Source of the DNA: Trichodelitschia bisporula
Taxonomy: Eukaryota; Ascomycota; Dothideomycetes; Phaeotrichales; Phaeotrichaceae
Reading direction: 5' to 3'
Length of the DNA: 64,000 nucleotides
Assembly (NCBI GenBank): GCA_010356995.1
Contig: ML996698.1
Location: forward strand, 307,923 to 371,922
Every line of letters begins with the position of its first letter. Position 1 is the stretch's first letter. Both the position numbers and the translations under genes were made by a program. Below, piece by piece: positions 56,612-64,000 of the stretch. Under the pieces are notes generated by a model. The model was given only the letters and a program-made list of their open reading frames with translations, did not search any database and was not told the origin of the DNA.

Positions 56612-58491
56612 ATGTCAGAACCTAGCAGTGCTGCCGCAATGGACTCTGGTGAGATTTCCATGCACTGGTTTTGCACCGCTCCATTCCGGCCTGTAGCTGA
56701 CCACCCTAGCACCGCCGGGCAAGTCAAGCAAGAAGGCGAGCAAGAAGTCGAGGAAGAAGAAGAACCCCGCAAAGGACACCAACGGCTCAGGCCATGCGAG
56801 CAATGGATCTGTTCCCGTCCCCGACGCTGACCACGACTCTGAAGCCGAGGAGAAAGAGCCCGAGCCCCTTCACGTACGCATCCGTCTGGCACACCCGCGT
56901 ACCACACCATTCTAACGGCCGTAGGAAACAGAAGACGAACCCATAGACAGCGAGCCTGTCGATAAGCCCGCCGCCCCCCCATCCCCAGTCCGCAACGGCC
57001 TCCCCACGCGCCCCAAACCCGATCCATCAGACGGTGACCCCGATCCCGCAGATAGTGAACCGGATCCCGACGCCGACCCCTCCACCCGCCTCGACGCCCT
57101 CACCCGCCAACGCGCCTCCCTCCGCGCCGAAGTCGCCCAACTGCGCGCCACCCTCGAGGCCAACCTCACAAAACACGCCGAGGAAATCGCCGCCCTGAAA
57201 CAGGAAGTCGAAGCCGAACGCGCGGAGAAAGAGGCCATCAATGGGAAGTACGATGAGCTGGTGGAGCGCGTGGGCGTCATCCGCGCCAGTCTCGGAGAGC
57301 GGCTTAAGCAGGATAGTCAGGCGATTGAGGAGTACAAGGGGGAGATTGAGGAGCTGCAGGAGCAGGGCGAGGAGCTGCAGAAGGAGAATTCGGTCCTGAA
57401 GGGTAAGGTTGCGAAGTTGAATGGGGAAAATGAGGCGAAGGCGAGGGATATTGATGGGTTGAGGGCGCGGGCGGTGCTGGCGCAGCAGAATTGGGTTAAG
57501 GAGAGGGACGAGCTGATTGCGCGCGAGGCGGGTGCGCGTGAGGAGTTTGAGGTCGCGAAACAGGCGATGCAGGATTGGGAGGTTATTGCCATGGAGGAGC
57601 GGGCCCAGCGTGAGAATCTCGCGGAGCGGGTGGCCGATATGGAAGATCGGCTGGCTTCGCAGCGCGAGGCATATGACCGCGCTGCCGAAGAGCGGGACGC
57701 GCAGGCTCAGACGGTGGACGGGCTGCAGCATGCGTTGCGCGACATACAAGATGGTGTGCTCCTCCTTTGGCCGATGCTGCTTTCCGCGGTAGCTAACGAA
57801 CCCCAGCACGCAAAAAGGAACTCCGCGAGCTGGTCGAAAACTCCCAGTCCCAGCTCTCCGCCTTCCAAGCTCAATTCCAATCCGCCGAGTTGGCGCAACG
57901 AGCCGCAGAAACCGCGCTCGCCGATTCCCGCGCCGAATTGGAGCGCCTCGCGCCCTTTGAGAAGGAAGTTAAGGAGAAGAACCTGCTTATCGGCAAGCTG
58001 CGTCATGAAGCCGTCATCCTTAACGATCACTTGACGAAGGCGCTGCGCTTCCTCAAGCAGCGCAAGCCGGAGGATATGGTTGATCGGCAGATCGTCACGA
58101 ATCATTTCTTGCATTTCCTGGCGCTAGACCGGAGCGATCCGCTTAAATTCCAGGTCCTGCAGCTCATTGCCGCGCTGCTGGCGTGGGACGATGGTAGGCC
58201 CTCCCCTTCCCTCCATACCGTGACTTTGACGAATGAGGCTAACCCCCCACAGAGCAAAAAGAACAAGCCGGCCTCGCGCGCCCCGGCGCCGCCTCCACCG
58301 CCTCCGCACTGCGCGTCCCCCTCACCCCATTCCGCCGCACGCCCTCCAGCCCTTCGCTGCAAAGCGCCGAACTCGCGCTCGAAAACCGCGCGAGCAAAGA
58401 ATCGCTCGCGGAGCTGTGGTCCAGTTTCCTGGAGCGCGAGGCGCAGGAGGGCGCGGCGCGGCGGCCGAGCGGCGCGATGTCACAGCGCTAG
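56612..58491 (+). CDS. rud3: Rud3/GMAP-210-type golgin with GRAB domain
   Basis: Five exons, 56612-56648, 56710-56873, 56925-57753, 57807-58193 and 58253-58491, give 551 aa in phase. A Lys/Ser-rich start (KKASKKSRKKK) and an acidic linker lead into a long coiled coil (about 85-400) rich in Glu, Ala and Leu. The GRAB domain (about 400-480) carries NLLIGKLRHEAVILNDHLTK, RFLKQRKPEDMVDRQIVTNH and FLHFLALDRSDPLKFQVLQL. This domain binds Arf1-GTP and places the protein on cis-Golgi membranes as a vesicle tether. The region after it (EQKEQAGLARPG) is also conserved. The first exon codes only 12 residues. It converges on the one-exon SDR gene (135 bp between stops). Confidence 0.92.
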
Positions 58492-58626
58492 TGAGGAGGA
58501 TGTATGTTGGGAAGCATTGGATGGTTCTGGGCTGGGCTGGGCTGGTGGGAGGGCGTTGAACGGTGTTGTTACGTAGCCTGCTGTGGTCATGTATACCAAT
58601 TCCCGTGCCCCTCCTCGCCTTGAGGC

Positions 58627-59547
58627 TTATATTTTCGCCTTCTCCTTCTCGCCCACGCGCTCAAACAGCGGCGCGTTGCGCCCGCCCCGGAAGAGGGCAA
58701 GCATTTCCTCCCCCATCCACAGGCCTCTCGCCTTCGCAAGCTCGCGCTCCAAATCAACCATCCGATCACTCTGCACCAACAACCCCATGCCATTCGCCCC
58801 CATCCCCTCGTTCACCAACCACCCCACCGCCAGCGCTACGCTCTCCGCGCGATTAATCGGCACCCCGACCTTCTCCATATCCCGGGCCCAGCTATCCAGA
58901 CTCTCGAGCTGCCGATTCGCGTTTAGAATAGGCGTCACGGTAATGCCGGGCGCGACGAGCGAGATGGCGATGTTGAACGCCGCGACCTCTTGCTTGAGCG
59001 CGCGCATCAGGCCTACGATGCCGTGTTTGGCCGCGGAGTACAGCGGCGCGCCCGCGCTGGCTAGATACCCGGCTAAGCTCGCCGTGAGCACGATGCTCCC
59101 CCCGCGGGGGTTGGCGCGCAGATGGTGGATGGCGAGTTTGGTGGTCATGGCCGCGGCGTCGAGGTCTATCGTCAGAGTGCGCAGGTCCGGGGGCGTCAAC
59201 TTCCCATCCTTGCCCGCGGGTGTGAAGAATTGCTCGCCGTGCTCGGCGATGCCTGCGTTTACGAATACCGCATCGAGGGGGCCGAGGGCTGCGACGGCGG
59301 CGCGAAAGGCGCTTTCTTGGGCGGGCCAGGAGGTTAGGTCGCAGGGGTGGAAGGAGAGGTTTGACGCCGGGAGGGAAAGGGAAGGGGGTGGGGGTTGGAG
59401 ATCGAGGATTGCGATGCGGTTGGTGGGCGAGAGGGTGCCGAGGAGGGAGGCGGTGGCGAGGCCTATGCCGGAGGAGCCGCCGGTTATGAGGATTGTTTTG
59501 TTGCGGAGGGAGGTTAAGGTGGTGGGGTCGACGGTGAAGGTCGTCAT
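58627..59547 (-). CDS. Short-chain dehydrogenase/reductase, single exon
   Basis: An uninterrupted frame gives 306 aa from the ATG at 59547. Cofactor motif ILITGGSSGIG at ~19-29, a CDLTSW adenine-binding Asp, VFVNAG, catalytic Ser in VLTASLAG and YSAAK. The Asp-containing ILDLQ after beta-2 suggests NAD rather than NADP. The layout and ~50-residue C-terminal extension resemble fungal 15-hydroxyprostaglandin-dehydrogenase-like SDRs, but the substrate cannot be told. It is not close to the eight-exon SDR at 51466-52684, so not a recent tandem copy. It shares an upstream region with the divergent p24 gene. Confidence 0.9.
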   Translation of the reverse strand: MTTFTVDPTTLTSLRNKTILITGGSSGIGLATASLLGTLSPTNRIAILDLQPPPPSLSLPASNLSFHPCDLTSWPAQESAFRAAVAALGPLDAVFVNAGIAEHGEQFFTPAGKDGKLTPPDLRTLTIDLDAAAMTTKLAIHHLRANPRGGSIVLTASLAGYLASAGAPLYSAAKHGIVGLMRALKQEVAAFNIAISLVAPGITVTPILNANRQLESLDSWARDMEKVGVPINRAESVALAVGWLVNEGMGANGMGLLVQSDRMVDLERELAKARGLWMGEEMLALFRGGRNAPLFERVGEKEKAKI

Positions 59548-60156
59548 GGTGGACGGCGGGATAGAGTGGATTGAGGTTCGACTGAACTGTGAATTGAAGT
59601 TTAGTGGGATGGAGGAAGGACGGTACGATTCCGTGCTAGATATGCTGCGCTACCGTACATAAGCTCCGCCGTCCGGCATTGCGCCGCGGAACCCGTCATC
59701 CACCCCCTCATCTTTGCGGGGTTAGCAAGGCCGAGCGCGCAAATGTGCCTAGGAACAGAGCGTGGGCGCGTCTTTAGTGCGATTAGACTACCTGTCTGGT
59801 TAGCTGCGAGCATAGAGCGCGCGCAAAAGAAGCGAGGGAGCAATTCTGCGCTGCGCTGTTCTTGGCCGCAGCTTCTTGGAGTCTGCAAAGGCGAAGAGGT
59901 GAAGTCGCCATCGCCGCCAACCCCTGACCACTGCGCCCAGGGGTCGCGTATAAAAGTCGTAGCTGAGTTTCCCATATGGTCTCGCGGACCTCGCGTATAT
60001 AACTTTTTTCAACGCGGCGTTTGGCCCGCGCGTTATATACACGTGACGTTTTATCCACGTGACCTCCCCTATCTGTGGAATTTGGCAGACCGACAGCTGG
60101 CACCTGGCCGCATCTCCGCGCATCGCAACCCGCAGTCACCGTCCACATCAACAACC
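59548..60156. promoter_or_regulatory. Divergent promoter between the SDR and p24 genes
   Basis: 609 bases separate the two start codons. It contains TATA-like sequences (GTATATAAC near 59994-60002 and GTTATATAC near 60032-60040) and two CACGTGAC boxes listed separately, all nearer the p24 gene. Confidence 0.55.
60040..60063 (+). promoter_or_regulatory. Pair of CACGTGAC E-box motifs
   Basis: Identical octamers CACGTGAC at 60040-60047 and 60056-60063, same orientation, 16 bp apart, about 95-115 bp upstream of the p24 start codon. CACGTG is the core site of bHLH factors such as Cbf1. The spacing of about one and a half helical turns could suit two dimers. Function inferred. Confidence 0.5.
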
Positions 60157-60954
60157 ATGGCTCGAATCTCCCGCGGTTCGTCCTCGACGCTGGTTGCGCT
60201 GCTGCTTGCGGCCCTTGTTCTCCCCACCAATGCGCTCTACTTCTACATGCACGGCGGTCAGCCAAAATGCTTCTTCGAGGAGCTGCCGAAGGATACGCTG
60301 GTTGTCGGTGTGTATACCCTTGAGCTACGTTTATGCGGACGGACTGGCTAATTGTCGTCTTCACAGGGCACTACTCGGTCGAGCAATACTCCGCCCAAAC
60401 CCGCGCCTTCGCCCCAGACCACACCGTCGGCCTCACCATCACAGTCGACGAAACCTTCGACAACGACCACCGCATCGTGTCCCAAAAAGGCGACGCAATC
60501 GGGCGCTTCACCTTCAGCGCAGCCGACAGCGGCGAGCACAAGATCTGCTTCCAGCCCACGAACTGGGTGGCGCACAACGGGTGGCTGGTCGGCGGCGAAG
60601 AGGTCGGCGGCATCCGCCTCACGCTCGACCTGGCCATTGGCGAGACGAGCCAGATTGAGAGCACGGATAAGGGCAAGATCCTGGATATTGTGGGCAAGGT
60701 TAAGGATCTGAATGGCCGGTTGCAAGATATCAAGCGCGAGCAGGTGTTCCAGCGGGTACGTGTTTGTGGGAACGTTGGGTGGGGGTTTGGCTAATGTGCT
60801 CCAGGAACGTGAGGCCGAGTTCCGTGATCAGAGCGAGGCGACGAACGCGAAGATTGTGCGCTTTACGCTTGTGCAGCTTGTGGTGCTGGGCGTGACGTGC
60901 GCGTGGCAGCTCAGCCACCTGCGCTCCTTCTTCATCAAGCAGAAGCTGACTTAA
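60157..60954 (+). CDS. p24-family cargo receptor (Erp1/Erp5-like)
   Basis: Three exons, 60157-60307, 60367-60755 and 60805-60954, give 229 aa in phase. It is a type I membrane protein of COPI/COPII vesicles that helps sort cargo, for instance GPI-anchored proteins, between ER and Golgi. A signal peptide covers about 1-27 ([16 protein letters not shown]). The GOLD domain starts [20 protein letters not shown], with its paired Cys in HKICFQP. A short coiled coil ([16 protein letters not shown]) precedes [14 protein letters not shown], typical of the family. One membrane helix lies at about 200-220, then a tail FFIKQKLT with di-lysine-like spacing for COPI binding. The start has good context (ACCATGG). 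Confidence 0.93.
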
Positions 60955-61266
60955 TGGGGTTATACTCGATGTTGCTTTCGGTGTTTGGCGGAGCGGTTCG
61001 TGGAAGGGTTTCTCGGGTCGATACGGGGCTGGTCATTTGAATGAGCGGGATCCCGTTATGTGTACGAATGCATCAATGCTGCGCGCGGTTAAAGGGCGAG
61101 GCAAAACGACAGCGGTTCTTGGGCGTTGTGTGTATGTATTACAGCGAAGCGATAGATGGTGATGTTAATCAACCGCTTCTCTCCGCCGTGCATAATATCT
61201 CTGCAAATGTACCATTCCCAGGGTGAACAACCCCATCCCTCTTTCCGACTTCATGCCCACACCGCC
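60955..61266. other. Convergent spacer between p24 and Tctex genes
   Basis: 312 bases between two stop codons; probably 3' UTRs. Nothing else seen. Confidence 0.6.
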
Positions 61267-61980
61267 TTAAATCGCTATCCAGAACACACTAACAACAATC
61301 GAAAACCCCACCGCCGCCTCACTGTCCACCTTATACGACCACATCCCATCCTTGGCATTATCCCAATACGCCCCGCTCGCCGTGTTCATCCCGCGCCGCC
61401 CGGCCGCCGACGTCTTCGCCTCCTCTGTCACTGGTGCACCGGCGCTGGGCACGTTGTGCTGGATGATGGTGCTGGTGACGATGAACTTGTACGGACTGCG
61501 GCTACCCTTTGGGGAGACTTCGGTGACGAGTTGCTCGATGCATTTTTTCTGCTTGGGTTAGAGAGGGATGGTTGGGGGGGGGGGGGGGGGACGGACGATG
61601 ATGGTGTCGTTCCAGGTGTGCGTTTGCGCGTGCACGTAGGATGATGCGCCGTTGAGGGCGGACGAGGTAGCCTGCGCTGTTAGCTGGGAAGGGTTAAGGG
61701 TGCGGCGGGAAATGTACGCTGGTCACGATCTCCGTGAGGCGGGCTTCGGGGATCTGATGATGTTAGCTTTGGGCGGGGCGGCGCTGGGAAATAGAAGGGG
61801 CGACGGACGGGAGTCGACATGTTGTATGTTGTGGGTAGACCTCCGTACGGGGGCAGTAGAAATCTCACAGAGCGCTCGAAGGTTGAGATTCGGTTCAGTG
61901 GGGTTGAAGCGTGGGGTTGGTGATGTTGTTGTGTTGTTGTTGTTGGGGGGCGGGGAGTGGTTGCCGTGGCTTTCAGGCAT
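61267..61980 (-). CDS. Tctex-type dynein light chain
   Basis: Four exons, 61980-61849, 61753-61718, 61671-61597 and 61548-61267, give 174 aa in phase. The core matches the DYNLT family of cytoplasmic dynein light chains, which dimerise and link cargo to the dynein intermediate chain: IPEARLTEIV, YVHAQTHTWNDTII, SPYKFIVTSTIIQHN, then TASGAYWDNAKDGMWSYKV and a final VSVFWIAI. The N-terminal ~44 residues are Asn/Pro/Thr-rich and less certain; another first exon is possible. The second exon is 36 nt. Intron 3 contains 17 G in a row (61574-61590) and uses a GTCCGT donor. A loop with GAPVTEEAKTSAAGRRG is longer than in animal Tctex1. Confidence 0.85.
61574..61590. repeat. G17 homopolymer in an intron
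   Basis: Seventeen G on the + strand (C in the transcript), inside intron 3 of the Tctex-type gene. Like the G12 run in SDR intron 1, it sits where a length change does no harm to the protein. Confidence 0.85.
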
Positions 61981-62495
61981 GGTTTTAGGGTTCCCCGGTT
62001 TCTGGCTGTGGCTGACATGACTCGTGGCTGATCGGCGGTTGGCCTGGACGTCGTCACACCAAGGGCCGACCATCGTGAAATATCAGTGTGCTCCTTTCAA
62101 GGATACTATGTCGAGAGTAGCAATAAATCTACCCTTTTCCATGATGCTATGCCAGGCTGGTGTTCAAAGGATTCGTGCCCAAAGAACCGCCACTGTCTCG
62201 GTTCATCATAATCAGAGAGCTCTGCGCGTCTCAAACGAAGACCAAGTGCCCAGCAGACGCGCCCCCGTTAACGGCTAAGAGATGCTTCTCTCAGAAGCAC
62301 GCCGCGCACGTAATGTGAGATGTGCATTTCAACGCTTGCAAGCGGGATAAAACCAAACGTAATATGAAAGGCGGGCACCAAAGCCCATCCATTTAACACC
62401 ACATCTAAGAACGAACGCCCAGAGGGGGTATCTCAACGCAGGATTTAAACGCCACAAACGAAAGCTCTAGCGGGGCACCATCAGCACACCCACCC
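61981..62495. other. Spacer between Tctex promoter and shugoshin 3' end
   Basis: 515 bases; Tctex promoter and likely shugoshin 3' UTR. No gene seen. Confidence 0.6.
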
Positions 62496-64000
62496 TTACA
62501 ACATCATACTCCGTCGGCGGGCCGCTGCTCTATCCCCACGACTAGTCGCCTCAGCAGCCTCACTCTTTACCCGTGCCTCCACTGCGTTCTTCACACCCTC
62601 CCTCATCCTCATCTCCGCAGCCGGATTCGATGAGTGCCGCCGCGACCCCCGCCCCTTAACCGACGCCCGCTCCTCTACAGGGCTCGAGTCATCGAAGTCG
62701 AAGATCGCAAGACTAGCCCGCTTCTGCTCCTCGTCTCCCGAGAGGAATGGATCGGAGGAGGCATGTTCAGCAGGCGGAGCTGCCACTGACGCCGGTCGCG
62801 CCGACTTGCGCCGCTCACTCGCGAGCTTGACGATCTGATGCGCCGCGGCAGCCTGCGCGTTGAGCTCGCGCTGCGACTTATTCTCCTTCGCCGCGGCCGC
62901 GGGCTGCTCCTCAGCCTCGGTCTGAACCGGCCCACGCGCCTCGCTCCTCTTGCTCAGCGGACTCGCAGGCTCCGGCTGATCAAGGGGCGCGGCAGACACG
63001 GACCGCGTCGACAGCCCGGGCAGCGCCTTCCAGGTGTCGCTGTCACTGTCTCCGGGCTCCTTCTTCACGACGGTGCGAATGCTGAGCGGTTTGCCGTCTT
63101 TGCCGACCGCGTCGAGAAGTTCCTTCGTCGGACGCCGCATCTTGCTGATCAGATTCGGCTCTGCGTAGTTCACGGCTGCGCGGGCGCGGCGGCCCGGGCG
63201 ACCGTTGGCTTCGGTGGTGGCGTGCGGGTTGAGTTCGGTGGGTGGGGGGGTGTCTTTAGGGCCGGAGCGGGTGGAGGGTTGGGTGGAGGGGGGCGAGATG
63301 AAGTCTGCAGGGGCGGGCGTCTTGGGGTGGAGGTTCGCGGCTTGCGCAGGCTCTTTGAACTGTTCTGGTGGCGGAATTCGAATGCTGAGCGCAGCGGCAT
63401 GTTCGGTGCGAGATTTGGGACGAGGCCGCGCTGACACGATCGGCTTCTTACCCGGAGGCTTTTCGTTGGCTGCCGCCTTCGTTGGCTTCTGGGGAGACAC
63501 GATTGGATCGGTGTTGACGGTTTCTGTAGATAGTTAGAAAATATACGAGAAATATGGACATGGATCAACGCACTCTCGCCTAACGCCTTTCTAGATATGG
63601 TGACGACACGGATGCCATCCTCGTTGACGACCAGCTTGCGCTCCTCCGCTGCCTTCGGTCTGGCATCAGACACAGACTGAGCAGGCTTATCTGCTGCGCC
63701 TTTGCGACTGAACGTAAACTCAACAGGAACGGAAGAATCCAGTTTCGGCTCGTCATCCCTCGCGCCCAGCTTTCGCTTCGATCCTGCTCGGACAGGCGCC
63801 TGCTCCGTTTTTTTCGCACCGTTATCATCCTCAATGCGCTCAGGAGGGGAGTTAAAGACGGCCATCCGCTTGATAGCTAGCTTCTGATGGACATCTCTGC
63901 GCTTTCCTCGAGTTTCGATGTTGGCGGAGAGTTGCGATGCCAACGCATCCGCATCCGGTTCCCTTTCGCAGGGGTCAACTTGCGGCTCGGGATCGTACTT
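62496..64000 (-). CDS. sgo1: Shugoshin, C-terminal part (runs off the window)
   Basis: Two exons seen, 64000-63574 (incomplete at its 5' side) and 63523-62496, joined by a 50-bp intron, give 484 codons; the N-terminal coiled coil that binds PP2A-B' lies beyond the right edge. Shugoshin guards centromeric cohesin. The key sign is the basic shugoshin C-terminal motif: GRPGRRARAAVNYAEPNLIS followed by KMRRPTKELLDAVGK, which in other fungi reads phosphorylated H2A at centromeres. The rest is charged, Ser/Pro/Ala-rich and probably disordered, ending in an Arg-rich RGDRAAARRRSMML. No in-frame ATG lies near the edge that would serve as a natural start, which fits continuation. Confidence 0.88.

Noticed and set aside
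51466-59547. Idea that the two SDR genes are tandem duplicates
   Set aside because: They differ in exon count (8 versus 1), length (254 versus 306 aa) and most motifs outside the Rossmann core.
49911-61980. Secondary-metabolite cluster suggested by MCT1 plus two SDR genes
   Set aside because: MCT1 has a mitochondrial leader and type II fatty-acid synthesis motifs, there is no polyketide or peptide synthetase, and the neighbours are housekeeping genes.

Overview
This window looks like nuclear DNA of a filamentous ascomycete (Pezizomycotina, perhaps Dothideomycetes; the class is only a guess from gene style). The reasons are many short GT-AG introns of 44-97 bp with CTAAC/CTGAC-like branch sites, moderately GC-rich intergenic DNA, pyrimidine-rich stretches before start codons, and fungus-typical families such as Zn2Cys6 regulators, an Rpn4-type zinc-finger factor, an Stf2-like protein and a Kgd4-like protein. 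I rebuilt the exon chains by hand. Each spliced model below keeps frame from start to stop (the right-edge gene is partial), which is the main support for the junctions.

Left half (1-30 kb) is gene-poor. It holds a Ser/Pro-rich conserved fungal protein (4228-5784, -), a ten-exon polynucleotide kinase 3'-phosphatase (11967-13794, -), a small KGD4/Ymr31 subunit of 2-oxoglutarate dehydrogenase (14967-15379, -), an Rpn4-like C2H2 factor (19727-21946, -) and an Stf2/Tma10-like protein (29548-30136, +). Between them are kilobases without a gene I can recognise, including a 75-base run of C.

Middle (30-49 kb). A broken AXL2-like cell-polarity gene (30607-33249, -) is followed by an EFM6-type lysine methyltransferase (34613-35479, +) and an unusual protein joining a Zn2Cys6 DNA-binding domain to a maltose-acetyltransferase-like hexapeptide domain (36228-38487, -). 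Then come about 6 kb with no recognised gene, a decayed Crinkler-like NTPase/nuclease effector fossil (about 44338-46030), and an ~815-bp element with long terminal inverted repeats and a 9-bp flanking direct repeat, best read as a non-autonomous hAT-like DNA transposon (47263-48077).

Right part (49.9-64 kb) is a compact housekeeping block: mitochondrial malonyl-CoA:ACP transacylase (+), an eight-exon short-chain dehydrogenase (-), mitochondrial ribosomal protein uL3m (-), a DUF/F-box-like protein (+), a Rud3-type GRAB golgin (+), a one-exon short-chain dehydrogenase (-), a p24 cargo receptor (+), a Tctex-type dynein light chain (-) and the C-terminal part of shugoshin (-, runs off the right edge). 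Themes are mitochondrial metabolism and translation (MCT1, uL3m, KGD4), Golgi/ER traffic (Rud3, p24), and chromosome or DNA maintenance (shugoshin, PNKP), but I see no co-regulated cluster. No tRNA, rRNA or CRISPR array was recognised.
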